A stretch of DNA of 64,000 nt from Alphaproteobacteria bacterium (GCA_022823305.1 JAJDXK010000051.1:1-64000); one strand, 5' to 3'. Counted from the first letter of the stretch, positions 32,258-40,953 are shown. Program-made: numbers and translations. The notes: generated from the sequence alone by a model not told the origin.

Positions 32258-33448
32258 ATGACGCCCTCCCGTTCGGTCAATCGATCTACTTGCCGCTCGG
32301 TGCAGGCTTGGCAGCAGCGCGCCGGCGTCTGCGTGCTCGCGGCGGCGGTGGCGGCACTGCTCGCCGCGACCGTGGCCGGCCCGGGCGCCACGGCGGCGGA
32401 GGCGGAGATCCGGCCCTTCCCCTTCGGCTGCGAGACGCCGGACGGGCGCATCGTCAAGCCCAGGCACGGCGACATCGACGGCGTCACCTACACCGACCTC
32501 CCGGCCCAGCGGCAGCAGTGCCTCGGCACCATCGACCGCAAGATCGCGCTCTGCCGCGAGAACACCGCATTCGACTCCGACGCCATGAACGCCGAGTTCG
32601 CCGACTGCCTCCCCGTCTTTCGCAAGCAGGCGCGCAACTGCATCGGGCACTTCTCGTTCGAGCGGGGCAAGTGCGGCAGCGACGCGCCCGGGCCGGACGA
32701 GGAGGCCGCCGAGGTGCAGCCGGCGCAGGAGGGCCCGGCGCGGGACCGCTACAGGGTAGAGCCGGCCGACCGCCTGATGGAGGCCTCGGAGGCGGCCAAC
32801 GTCAGGACCGGCCCCGGCCCCGACTACGACATCATCGGCACGGTCAATGCCCGCGACCGGGTGCGCGTGACCGGCGAGGTCAGGGGCAGGGACTGGGTCC
32901 GGGTGGAGTTCGGGGACGCCGGCACCGCCTACATCTACGCCCCTCTGCTGCTGACGGTGAGGACCGCGACCGGCGCGGCACCGGCGATCGAGCCCGCCGG
33001 CCCAGAGTGGTCGATCACCGCCAATCAGCCCTGCCAGGTGTGGAACTACGGCCAGCGCGACTACGAGCCCTTCATCTGGTCGGGCGAATGCGTCGACGGC
33101 AAGGCCTCGGGCGACGGTCGGCTGGTCTTCCGCGGCGGCGAAGGCACCTACGAAGGCGGCATGCAGGCCGGCATGATGCACGGGAGCGGAATCCTGAGCT
33201 GGGCCAATGGCTTCCGCTACGAGGGGGAGCTCCGCGACGGGAAGCAGCACGGCTACGGCACCTTCACGGAGGCGAGCGGCGAGCGCTACGAGGGCGAATG
33301 GCGCGACGGCCGGCCGCACGGACGGGGCACCTACGTCCAGGCCGACGGCACCGTCTTCGAGGGCGAATGGCACCACGGCTGCTTCGGCGAGCGCGACGGC
33401 CGCTGGGCGTCGATCGGCACCACCGCCGCGGCCTGCGGCTTCGAGTAG
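32258..33448 (+). CDS. Exported protein with SH3b domain and MORN repeats
   Basis: A 396-residue secreted or periplasmic protein. Residues 1 to about 48 form a signal peptide: a basic start, the hydrophobic VCVLAAAVAALLAATVAG, and a likely cut after ATAAEA. A Cys-containing domain follows (PFGCETPDGRIV, CLGTIDRKIALC, CIGHFSFERGKC). A bacterial SH3 domain covers EASEAANVRTGPGPDYDIIG to YIYAPLL. At least three MORN repeats end the protein (GTYEGGMQAGMMHGSG, FRYEGELRDGKQHGYG, ERYEGEWRDGRPHGRG). SH3b domains commonly bind cell-wall peptides; MORN repeats act as scaffolds. A cell-envelope role is likely. Confidence 0.82.
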   Translation: MTPSRSVNRSTCRSVQAWQQRAGVCVLAAAVAALLAATVAGPGATAAEAEIRPFPFGCETPDGRIVKPRHGDIDGVTYTDLPAQRQQCLGTIDRKIALCRENTAFDSDAMNAEFADCLPVFRKQARNCIGHFSFERGKCGSDAPGPDEEAAEVQPAQEGPARDRYRVEPADRLMEASEAANVRTGPGPDYDIIGTVNARDRVRVTGEVRGRDWVRVEFGDAGTAYIYAPLLLTVRTATGAAPAIEPAGPEWSITANQPCQVWNYGQRDYEPFIWSGECVDGKASGDGRLVFRGGEGTYEGGMQAGMMHGSGILSWANGFRYEGELRDGKQHGYGTFTEASGERYEGEWRDGRPHGRGTYVQADGTVFEGEWHHGCFGERDGRWASIGTTAAACGFE

Positions 33449-33456
33449 CCGGGTCG

Positions 33457-33540
33457 CGCCGGCAGGCGCGCAAAATCCAGGAATCGCCGGCAGGCGCGCG
33501 GAAACCAGGAATCGCCGGCAGGCGCGAGCGACAAGGTCCT
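33457..33540 (+). repeat. Three tandem 28-bp repeats
   Basis: Copies begin at 33457, 33485 and 33513. Each starts CGCCGGCAGGCGCG. The first two continue with caaaatccaggaat and cggaaaccaggaat; the third diverges after 14-16 bases and runs into the SDR stop codon. The core GCCGGCAGGCGC recurs once at 61096. There are no spacers. Confidence 0.85.
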
Positions 33541-34351
33541 ACAAGGCGGCGCCGCCGTCCAGGTTGATGGCCTGGCCGGTCACGTGCGGGGCGCCCGCGA
33601 GATAGAGCGCGAGTTCCGCCATGTCCTCGTCGGTCTGCGGGGTGCCCTGGGGAACGTAGCGGTCGATCACGCGCGCATAGGCCTCCTCCGGCGTCTCCCC
33701 CGGCTCGGCGAAGGCGTCGTTGAGCAGCGTCCACATCTGCGTGCCGACGATGCCGGGGCAGATGCAGTTCACCGTGATGCCCTCGCGCGCGACCTCCTTG
33801 GCGAGCGCGTTGGTGAAGCCGACCACGGCGAACTTGGACGCGCAGTAATGCGTGAGCGTCGCCGTGCCGAACTTGCCGGCGATCGACGCGATGTTGATGA
33901 TCCGCCCGCCACCGCCCTGCGCGCGCATCTGCAGGACCGCCGCCCGGTTCACCAGGAAGGTCCCCTTGGCGTTCACGCCCATGATGTTGTCCCACGCCGC
34001 CTCGCTCATCTCGGCGATGGGGCAGGCGGTGATCACGCCGGCGGCGTTGACCACGACGTCGACCCGGCCGAAGCGCTCCACCGTTCGCGCGACCATGGCG
34101 TCCACCGAGGCCGCGTCGGCGACATCGGCGTCGATGGCGAAGGCGTCGCCGCCGATCTCCGCCGCCGCGGCCTCGGCCGCGGAGTAGCCGCCCAGGTGCG
34201 CGCTCAGGTACTGGTTGTCGGCGCTCGGCGCGGTCTCCAGCCCGGCCAGCGCAAGCTTCATCCCTGCGCGCGCGTAGCCGAGCGCGATCCCCCTGCCGAT
34301 TCCGGTGCCGCCGCCGGTGACCAGTGCGACCTTGTCCGCCAAGTCCGTCAT
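33539..34351 (-). CDS. Short-chain dehydrogenase/reductase (SDR)
   Basis: A 270-residue classical SDR. The cofactor motif is VALVTGGGTGIGRGIAL at the N-terminus. NAAGV is the structural motif. The catalytic Ser is in INIASIAGKFG and the Tyr/Lys pair in THYCASKFAVVGF. FERFGRVDVVVNAAG and VTGQAINLDGGAAL complete the fold. It likely oxidises a hydroxyl or reduces a ketone with NAD(P)H. The insertion after LETAPSADNQYLSAHLGG is longer than usual. The substrate is unknown. It is divergent from dinB with an 89-bp gap. Confidence 0.88.
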   Translation of the reverse strand: MTDLADKVALVTGGGTGIGRGIALGYARAGMKLALAGLETAPSADNQYLSAHLGGYSAAEAAAAEIGGDAFAIDADVADAASVDAMVARTVERFGRVDVVVNAAGVITACPIAEMSEAAWDNIMGVNAKGTFLVNRAAVLQMRAQGGGGRIINIASIAGKFGTATLTHYCASKFAVVGFTNALAKEVAREGITVNCICPGIVGTQMWTLLNDAFAEPGETPEEAYARVIDRYVPQGTPQTDEDMAELALYLAGAPHVTGQAINLDGGAAL

Positions 34352-34440
34352 GTCCGCCTCTCTCCCTCGTCAGGCGCGGCCGCCTGCGCCGCGCCGCCGG
34401 GCCGCATCTTGCCACGGATGCGCGCCTTCGCACGGGTCGG

Positions 34441-35751
34441 ATGGAGGCCTATGATCGACCCGTGGAGACGCTGTGCCGCGACTGCGGCCACCGGCCGCCT
34501 GCCGGGGCCGGCACCTGCCCGGCCTGCGGCTCGACGCGCGTGCTGAGCCACGCGGCACTTCACGACCTCGCCATCGCCCATCTCGACTGCGACGCCTTCT
34601 ACGCCGCCATCGAGAAGCGCGACCGGCCGGAGCTGCGCGAGCGCCCGGTGATCGTCGGTGGCCGCCACCGCGGGGTGGTCGCCGCCTGCTGCTACATCGC
34701 CCGCACCTACGGCGTGCGCTCGGCCATGCCCATGTTCAAGGCGCTCGAGGCGTGCCCCGATGCGGCCGTCGTCAGGCCCGACATGGCGAAGTATGCCGCG
34801 GTCGGGCGCGAGGTGCGGGCGATGATGCTGGCGCTCACGCCGTTGGTGGAGCCACTCTCCATCGACGAGGCCTTCATGGACCTCTCGGGCACGGAGTCCC
34901 TGCACCGTGCCAGCGCCGCCGAGACGCTGGCCGCGCTCGCGCGCCGGGTGGAGCGGGAGCTCTCCATCACCGTCTCCATCGGGCTCAGCTACAACAAGTT
35001 CCTGGCCAAGATCGCCTCTGACCTGGACAAGCCCCGGGGCTTCGCGGTGATCGGCCGGGCCGAGGCGCGCGCCTTCCTCGCCGACAAGCCGGTGGGCCTG
35101 CTCTGGGGCGTGGGTACGGCCATGCAGCGGCGGCTCGCGCGCGACGGCATTGCGCTGATCGGCGAGCTCGCCCGCCTTGACGAGGCCACGCTCATGGCCC
35201 GCTACGGCAAGATCGGCAAGCGGCTGCACCGCTGCGCCCTGGGCGAGGACGACCGCCCGGTCGACCCCCACCGCGAGACCAAGAGCATTTCGTCGGAGAT
35301 CACCCTCGACGAGGACCTGTCCGCCGCCGCCGCGCTGCGGCCGATCCTGTGGCGGCTCGCGGAGACGGTGGCGCGGCGCCTCAAGAAGGCCGGCCTCGCC
35401 ACCGGCGGCGTCACGCTCAAGCTCAAGACCACCGAGTTCCGCATCGTCACCCGTGTCCGGCGCCTCGGCAGCGCGACGCAATCAGCCGACGAGATGTTCC
35501 GGGCTGGGGAAGCGCTGCTCGAGCGCGAGGCCGACGGCCGCGCCTTCCGCCTGATCGGCATCGGCACCCACGATCTGGTCGACGCCCGCCAGGCGGTTCA
35601 GGGCGATCTCTTCAGCGGCGCAGCGCCCGGCGAGGACGGAGTCGACAAGGCGCTCGACGCGGTGCGCGAGAGGTTCGGCGAGGACGCCATCGTCAGGGGC
35701 CGGGGCTTCGGCACCAGGCTGGTGCGCCAGGGGCCCTCCAAGGTCGAGTAG
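34441..35751 (+). CDS. dinB: DNA polymerase IV with N-terminal zinc ribbon
   Basis: A 436-residue Y-family translesion polymerase. Residues 12-29 form a zinc ribbon (C12-x2-C15, C26-x2-C29), seen in alphaproteobacterial DinB. The palm begins with IAHLDCDAFYAAIEKRD. The catalytic acidic pair is in PLSIDEAFMDLSG. Fingers, thumb (LLWGVGTAMQRRLARDGI) and little-finger regions follow. It copies past damaged bases with low fidelity. GTG 34462 is an alternative start that would keep the Cys pairs. No LexA box was recognised upstream. Confidence 0.93.
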   Translation: MEAYDRPVETLCRDCGHRPPAGAGTCPACGSTRVLSHAALHDLAIAHLDCDAFYAAIEKRDRPELRERPVIVGGRHRGVVAACCYIARTYGVRSAMPMFKALEACPDAAVVRPDMAKYAAVGREVRAMMLALTPLVEPLSIDEAFMDLSGTESLHRASAAETLAALARRVERELSITVSIGLSYNKFLAKIASDLDKPRGFAVIGRAEARAFLADKPVGLLWGVGTAMQRRLARDGIALIGELARLDEATLMARYGKIGKRLHRCALGEDDRPVDPHRETKSISSEITLDEDLSAAAALRPILWRLAETVARRLKKAGLATGGVTLKLKTTEFRIVTRVRRLGSATQSADEMFRAGEALLEREADGRAFRLIGIGTHDLVDARQAVQGDLFSGAAPGEDGVDKALDAVRERFGEDAIVRGRGFGTRLVRQGPSKVE

Positions 35752-35780
35752 CCCGCATGACTCCGGCGAGACATGCGGGC
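35751..35780 (+). terminator. Hairpin overlapping the dinB stop
   Basis: GCCCGCAT and ATGCGGGC form an exact 8-bp stem with a 14-base loop, starting on the last base of the dinB stop codon. No T-run follows. Further pairing (GCCGGCGCC with GGCGCCGGC) lies just downstream. Confidence 0.45.
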
Positions 35781-35955
35781 TGGCGGGCTGACCGCCGGCG
35801 CCGACATCAGCCGGCGCCGGCGGCGACGGGGCGGGCACGACGGAGAGGGAGGACCCCGCTTCCGCCCCTTTCCGGCCACGACACCCCGATAGTCATGGCC
35901 GAAATTGTGCAGGACACCCCTGATGCTGCCGCCCCGTCGGAATAATAGCCAATAC

Positions 35956-35984
35956 CATTTTCTTCGGATAACCATAAGAAAATG
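35956..35984. repeat. AT-rich 9-bp inverted repeat between convergent genes
   Basis: CATTTTCTT-cggataaccat-AAGAAAATG is a perfect 9-bp inverted repeat in an unusually AT-rich patch. It lies between dinB and the EamA gene, which converge. It may be a terminator for the EamA transcript or a protein-binding site. Confidence 0.5.
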
Positions 35985-36041
35985 CAATGAAAGGTCCCGC
36001 TCCCTTCTCGCCTGTTCACGCGAGAGCGGCGCACGTCTTGG

Positions 36042-36920
36042 CTAGCGCCGCATCCCGACGATGGCCTGGGCCGCGATGCTGCCGAGCAGGATGATCCCGC
36101 CGGCAAGGGTGAGGACGCTCGGCACTTCGCCGAAGGCGAGCGCGACCCAGAGCGAGGCGAACACCACCTCGGTCATCGACAGCACGAGGAGCTCGGCGGC
36201 GGGAACGCTGCGTGCGGCGATGGTCAGCATGAAGATGCCGGCCCCGATCACCAGCACCCCATAGGCCCCAGCCAGGCCCACGTCCACGAGCGGCGCCGCG
36301 AGCCCGGTGCCGCTGGCAGCGGCCATCACGGCGCTGAACGCGGCGGTGATGGCGGCAGCGATCAGGATCGTCGGGCTCATGTCGCTGTGCCGGCCGCGCC
36401 TGATGCAGACCGAGAAGCCGGCGAAGCCCACCGCCGAGGCGAGCGCGGCCAGATCGCCGAGCAGGTCGGCCTCGGCCAGGCCCTCCCCAATCATGATGGC
36501 GACGCCGGCGATCACGCCGGCCATGGCGAACCACATCGAGCGCACCACCGGCTCGCGCAGCACCCACCAGCCGAAGAAGGCCGCGAACAGCGGGGCTGCG
36601 CTGATCAGGAAGAGCGCGTTCGCCACCGTGGAGTGCATCACGCCCCAGACGTAGCCGGTGAAGGCGACGGCGAGGCAGAGGCCCCCCAGGGCGCCGCTCG
36701 CGCCGGCGTGGCGCAGCATGGCCATGATCGGCCGGTTGGTGACGAGGAAGTAGAGCAGGATCGCCAGACCCGCGCCGAGGGAGCGGTAGAACAGGAACTG
36801 CCAGGCGGTGCTCTCGTCCGCAAGCCGGATGATCGGCCCGCCGAGGCTCATGCAAAGCCCACCGCAAAGCACCCACAGGCGGCCGGTGACGCGGCCGCGG
36901 TCAGCCGGGATCGTGGTCAA
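36042..36920 (-). CDS. DMT-superfamily (EamA) transporter
   Basis: A 292-residue membrane protein with ten predicted hydrophobic segments in two EamA repeats. Motifs such as GGPIIRLADESTAWQFLFYRS, LAVAFTGYVWGVMHSTVANA and APLFAAFFGWWVLREP are classical for the family. The second half shows TEVVFASLWVALAFGEVPS. Such carriers export amino acids or metabolites in the inner membrane. The substrate is not predictable. The MFS gene upstream is on the same strand, 75 bases away. Confidence 0.88.
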   Translation of the reverse strand: MTTIPADRGRVTGRLWVLCGGLCMSLGGPIIRLADESTAWQFLFYRSLGAGLAILLYFLVTNRPIMAMLRHAGASGALGGLCLAVAFTGYVWGVMHSTVANALFLISAAPLFAAFFGWWVLREPVVRSMWFAMAGVIAGVAIMIGEGLAEADLLGDLAALASAVGFAGFSVCIRRGRHSDMSPTILIAAAITAAFSAVMAAASGTGLAAPLVDVGLAGAYGVLVIGAGIFMLTIAARSVPAAELLVLSMTEVVFASLWVALAFGEVPSVLTLAGGIILLGSIAAQAIVGMRR

Positions 36921-36995
36921 GAGGCCTCCTCACGGTCTGCGAGAGCGGCCGGGACGCGCGCAGGCACCCGCCAGAAATGCGCCAGCATGACCGCA

Positions 36996-38246
36996 TCAGG
37001 GCGTCTTGTCGCCGTCGGATTCCGTCTCGGAACGCGGGTCGAGTTCGTAGAGGGCCGGCGAGGTGCGGGGCACCGCCACGAAGCCGGCGCGGTCGTCCGG
37101 CGTCGGCCGCGGGCGCAGCGCGAGGCGAACGCTCGCGAACAGCGCCAGGGCCACGTGGACCGAGGTCGTGAACATGAAGAGCCCCGCGCCGCCGAAATAC
37201 TCCATCAACGCGGACGCGATCAGCGGCCCGAGCGAGGCGCCGAAGCCATAGACGAGCAGCAGCCCGCCCGCCGTCGCCACGAAGCGGTTGCTGTCGGCGA
37301 GGTCGTTCGCATGCGCGACCGAGACCGCGTAGAGCGGCATGGCGAAGCCGCCGAAGGCGGCGGAGAGGCCGATCAGGAGCGTGGTGGAGGGCGTCGCCCA
37401 GGTGGTGAGCAGAACACCGCTCGCGGCTGCGCAGAGCGCCGCGCCCACGATCACGAAGCGCCGGTCGATGCGGTCGGAGACCAGGCCGAGCGGCCATTGC
37501 GCGACGGCGCCGGCGAGAGTCGCGCCGGCGATGAAGTAGACCAGGTTGTCGATGTCGAGCCCGCTGCGGCTCGCGAAGACCGGCCCCAGCGACCAGAACG
37601 AGCCGTTGACGAGGCCGACGCAGAGGCAGCCGACGAAGCCTACCGGCGAGAGGCGCAGGAGGCCCGCGATATCGAGGCCGATGGAGGCGGGCCGGGGCGG
37701 CTCCGGCGCTCTGGTCAGCGACACGGGAACCAGCGCCAGCGCGATCAGGACCGCGACCAGCGCGAACAGCTCGAAGCCCGCGGGATCGTACGTCGTCAGC
37801 AGGAACTGGCCGATCATCAGCACGAACAGGCTGATGAAGGTGTAGGCCGACATGATCGCGCCGCGGTTGGCGCTGGCGGCGCGGTCGTTGAGCCAGCTTT
37901 CGATCACCGCGTAGAGGCCGGCGAAGCCGAAGCCCACGAGGAGGCGCAGCACGCCCCAGGCGAAGGGATCGATGGCGAAGACGTGGACCAGCGCCGTGGC
38001 CGCGATCAGGCTGGAAAGCGCCGCGAAGGTCCTGATGTGGCCGACCCGGCGCACCAGCAGGGGGGCGACGAGGCAGCCGAGGATGAAGCCCGCGAAATAG
38101 ACGGTGCCGAGCAGGCCGATCTCCAGCGTCGAGAAGGCCTCGATCTCCGCGCGCACGGGCAGCAGCGTGTTGATCAGCCCGTTGCCGGTGAACAGGATCG
38201 CCGTGCCGAAGAGGAGGGCGGTCAGCTGCCGAAGCGTCGTGGTCAT
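36996..38246 (-). CDS. MFS transporter (YcaD-like)
   Basis: A 416-residue, roughly twelve-segment inner-membrane carrier. MTTTLRQLTALLFGTAILFTG starts at 38246; an in-frame GTG at 38258 is an alternative. FGFAGLYAVIESWLNDRA and the loop motif PLLVRRVGHIRTFA resemble the YcaD group. WPLGLVSDRIDRRFVIVG is the second-half signature loop. The charged C-terminus (DPRSETESDGDKTP) is cytoplasmic. The long open frame extending to 39863 is chance and overlaps the molybdoenzyme gene. The substrate is unknown. Confidence 0.87.
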   Translation of the reverse strand: MTTTLRQLTALLFGTAILFTGNGLINTLLPVRAEIEAFSTLEIGLLGTVYFAGFILGCLVAPLLVRRVGHIRTFAALSSLIAATALVHVFAIDPFAWGVLRLLVGFGFAGLYAVIESWLNDRAASANRGAIMSAYTFISLFVLMIGQFLLTTYDPAGFELFALVAVLIALALVPVSLTRAPEPPRPASIGLDIAGLLRLSPVGFVGCLCVGLVNGSFWSLGPVFASRSGLDIDNLVYFIAGATLAGAVAQWPLGLVSDRIDRRFVIVGAALCAAASGVLLTTWATPSTTLLIGLSAAFGGFAMPLYAVSVAHANDLADSNRFVATAGGLLLVYGFGASLGPLIASALMEYFGGAGLFMFTTSVHVALALFASVRLALRPRPTPDDRAGFVAVPRTSPALYELDPRSETESDGDKTP

Positions 38247-38380
38247 GGCGATGCGCACATGGGGTGGCGGGGCAGGGGAAACAACGGCATTTGCCCGGCA
38301 GCGCCGGAATAATTCGCACCGGCGGCGGCGCGCAAGTCTTGTGTGCTCACGGGTCTCGTCCCGGACCCGCTTCCGGCGCC

Positions 38381-39658
38381 CTAGCCGACGCTCACCGCCA
38401 CCCGGTGGATCGCGTTGTTGAGGTAGCCCCTCGGATTCCAGATGACGCTGTCGGGCTGGCGCGCGCCCTCCGAATCCGTCGCCCGGGCCCAGATCTCGTA
38501 GTACCCGGCCTGCGGCAGCGCGACCTCGGCGCGCCAGCTCTGCCAGGCGTGGGCGTTCGCCGGCGTATCGAGCGCGGCCTCGAACCAGGTCGCGCCGAAG
38601 TCGAGCGAGAGGTGGACCGCGGCGACCCGCCGGTCGCCGGCCCAGGCGTGTCCGCGCACCGCCAGGCGCCCCTCCGCCGTCCTGTGGCCGGTCGCCGGGC
38701 TGGTGATCAGCGACTTGACCGGCATGGCCCCGATGATGACGAAGTCCTCCTCGTCCACCTGCTCGCCCGGCGCCACCTGCCGGTTGGGGACGCGGTAGGA
38801 GGTGCCGGTCATCTTCGCGCCGTCGTGCACCCGGTCGCGCAGCCAGACGCGGGTGAGCCACTTCTGCGAGCACGAGCCCGGCCAGCCCGGCACGACGAGG
38901 CGGAGCGGCGCGCCGTTCATGGGGTGGATCGGCGCCCCGTTCTGGGCGAAGGCGACGAGCGTATGCGGGTCCGTCGCCTTCGCGATCGGCACGCCGCGCG
39001 AAAGCACCTGCCGGCCCGGCTCGCCGGAGGGGTGCGTGTCCGCGCCCTCGTGCGCGGTGTAGACGACGCCGCTCTTCACGCCCGCGGCCTTCAACAGGTC
39101 GGCGAGGCGGACGCCGGTCCACTCGGCGCAGGCGACGGCGCCATGGGTCCACTGCGCGCCCGAGGCCGGCGGGTCGAAGAAGGCGCGTCCGTTGCCGGCG
39201 CACTCCAGGGTGAGCCGGGCGGTCACGACCTCGAAGCGTTGCCTGAGCTCGTCGATGCCGAGCGTCAGCGGGGTCTCGACCAGGCCGTCGAGGGTGAGCC
39301 GCCAGTCCGCCGGATCCATGTCGGTCGGCGGGATGCCGTTGTTGCGGACGAAGTGCCGCGCCGTCGGGGTGACGGCGTCGTCGAGCAGGTGCGACGGCGT
39401 CTCGGCATTGAGCGGCCGCTCGTTGAGCACGACGAGGCCGTCCTTGCCCTCGATCACGCTCTCGCCCGCGAGCGCGACGGGGAGCAGGTGCGCGGGCATG
39501 GTGCGGTGGAAGGGGATCGCGCCCCCCACCAGCGCACCCATGGCGGCGAGCCCCGCGTGCTTCAGGAAGCCGCGCCTGTCGGGATGGCTCACGCGACCGA
39601 AGAGGAGGCGATCCGCCTTGTCGGGATCGTCCCTGTAGAGCGCGAACAGTCCCCGCAT
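38381..39658 (-). CDS. Tat-exported sulfite-oxidase-family molybdoenzyme (SoxC/SorA-like)
   Basis: A 425-residue molybdopterin protein. Residues 28-33 (RRGFLK) plus a hydrophobic stretch form a twin-arginine signal, so it folds in the cytoplasm and works in the periplasm. The molybdenum-ligating Cys is Cys153 in LTLECAGNGRAFF. GWPGSCSQKWLTRVWL and HPMNGAPLRLVVPG are conserved, and a C-terminal Ig-like dimerisation domain follows (VHLSLDFGATWFEAAL). It most likely oxidises sulfite or a related sulfur compound. SoxD- or SorB-type cytochrome genes are missing, so the electron acceptor is unknown. MoaA at 28069 supports cofactor supply. Confidence 0.85.
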   Translation of the reverse strand: MRGLFALYRDDPDKADRLLFGRVSHPDRRGFLKHAGLAAMGALVGGAIPFHRTMPAHLLPVALAGESVIEGKDGLVVLNERPLNAETPSHLLDDAVTPTARHFVRNNGIPPTDMDPADWRLTLDGLVETPLTLGIDELRQRFEVVTARLTLECAGNGRAFFDPPASGAQWTHGAVACAEWTGVRLADLLKAAGVKSGVVYTAHEGADTHPSGEPGRQVLSRGVPIAKATDPHTLVAFAQNGAPIHPMNGAPLRLVVPGWPGSCSQKWLTRVWLRDRVHDGAKMTGTSYRVPNRQVAPGEQVDEEDFVIIGAMPVKSLITSPATGHRTAEGRLAVRGHAWAGDRRVAAVHLSLDFGATWFEAALDTPANAHAWQSWRAEVALPQAGYYEIWARATDSEGARQPDSVIWNPRGYLNNAIHRVAVSVG

Positions 39659-39861
39659 CCTGGCGCCCCTCGCGGCTCCCGCCGCGTCGTCGTCGAGGCA
39701 GGCACGCTAACCCTGTGCGCCTCGTCTCGTCCAGCGCGGGTGTCGGGCCGCACCGCGCCGCCCGAGACCGCCGCGGGCGCCGGGGCTTCCGCCCGGGCAC
39801 GCCCGGACCTATGGTTCCGGCCTGCCGGCAGCGATCCGCACACAGGCCAGGGACATCCGCC

Positions 39862-40632
39862 ATGAGCGCCGACTACGAGACCATGACGCTGAGCCGCGAC
39901 GAGCGGCTCCTTCGCCTCGACTTCAGGCGGCCGGAGCGGCTCAACGCCTTCGCCATGACGGGTGCGCGCGAGCTGCTCGACGTGGCCCGCCGCATCGACG
40001 CCGACGAGACCGCGCGCATGGTGGCGATCACCGGTGCGGGCCGCGCCTTCTCCACCGGCATCGACCTCAAGGACCTCGCCGCGGGAGAGATCGAGCCGAG
40101 CTACTTCGACATGTGGGACAGGGCGCTCCGGGCCTTCGAGACCATGGACAAGCTGGTGCTCTGCCTGATCCAGGGCTACGCCGTGGGCGGCGGGCTGCAG
40201 CTCGCGCTCGCCTGCGACATCCGCGTGTGCACGCCCTCCGCCCAGCTCGGGCTGCCGGCGATCAAGGAGGGGCTGATCCCCGGCCTCGGGACCTTCCGGC
40301 TCGCGCGCTACGTCGGGCTCGGTCGCGCCAAGTCGCTGATCATCCGCGGCAGCATGATCGACGGCGCCGAGGCCGAGCGCATCGGCATGGTCGACCACCT
40401 GGTCGGCGAGGACACCGCGCTGGAGGAGTTCGAGGGCTACCTCGGCGAGTACGCCGCCACCAACTCCGCCGGCTGCCGGGCCTCGAAGCAGATGCTGCTG
40501 GACTGCTTCGACCTCGGCTGGGAGGCCTTCTTCCACAAGTATCTGGTGCTGCAGGACAGGGCCATGGCCGCGCCCGACTTCGCCGAGGCCATGGCGGCCT
40601 ACCGCGAGGGCCGCGACCCACGCTGGGAATAG
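39862..40632 (+). CDS. Crotonase-family protein lacking both hydratase glutamates
   Basis: A 256-residue crotonase fold starting at ATG 39862. Oxyanion-hole elements FSTGIDLKDL and YAVGGGLQLALACDIRV are intact. The hydratase Glu pair is not: the first position reads GGGLQLA (Gln) and the second LGLPAIKEG (Ala instead of PE). It therefore probably performs another CoA-thioester reaction, such as isomerisation, hydrolysis or decarboxylation. It is divergent from the molybdoenzyme gene and converges on nrtS with a 10-bp gap. Proximity to the box genes could be functional. Confidence 0.85.
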   Translation: MSADYETMTLSRDERLLRLDFRRPERLNAFAMTGARELLDVARRIDADETARMVAITGAGRAFSTGIDLKDLAAGEIEPSYFDMWDRALRAFETMDKLVLCLIQGYAVGGGLQLALACDIRVCTPSAQLGLPAIKEGLIPGLGTFRLARYVGLGRAKSLIIRGSMIDGAEAERIGMVDHLVGEDTALEEFEGYLGEYAATNSAGCRASKQMLLDCFDLGWEAFFHKYLVLQDRAMAAPDFAEAMAAYREGRDPRWE

Positions 40633-40642
40633 ACGGCGGCCG

Positions 40643-40936
40643 TCAACGGCTCTCCAGCTTCCCCCTTCGGACGCGCGCCTGCCTGGAGATGACCCGTGCG
40701 GCGGAGTAGGCGCCGAAGGTCGCGACGCAGCACGGCACGCAGTAGGTCAACCCCAGCTTGAACCAGTCGACCGCGCCGTCGCCGGTGATGTATTCACCCT
40801 GATTGATCATGTTGAGGACGGTGCCGACCACGGTGCCGACCAACAGCGACCGCCGTATGGTGGGCCACGAGAAGGTCCAGCGCAGCGGCGTCGCGACGGG
40901 GTCGGGCGTCGTGCCCGTCCTGAACCGGCTCCACAT
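40643..40936 (-). CDS. nrtS: NrtS-like nitrate/nitrite transporter family protein
   Basis: A 97-residue, two-helix membrane protein. RRSLLVGTVVGTVLNMINQGE and LGLTYCVPCCVATFGAYSA match the NrtS pattern (hydrophobic segment, INxGD/E, then LLTYxVPYCVS). NrtS is a small nitrate/nitrite permease described in cyanobacteria and other bacteria. The start at 40936 gives MWSRFRTGTTPDPVATPLR. It lies 17 bases downstream of pheA on the same strand, although no functional link is apparent. No nitrate reductase is in the window. Confidence 0.7.
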   Translation of the reverse strand: MWSRFRTGTTPDPVATPLRWTFSWPTIRRSLLVGTVVGTVLNMINQGEYITGDGAVDWFKLGLTYCVPCCVATFGAYSAARVISRQARVRRGKLESR

Positions 40937-40953
40937 GGTGGCGGACCTCCCGC

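Noticed and set aside
33457-33540. CRISPR array
   Set aside because: The three repeats are directly joined with no spacers, and no cas gene is present.
36996-39863. A 955-codon fusion of a molybdoenzyme-like segment with the MFS protein
   Set aside because: The N-terminal half is antisense-like noise in another frame of the molybdoenzyme gene; the MFS protein starts near 38246.
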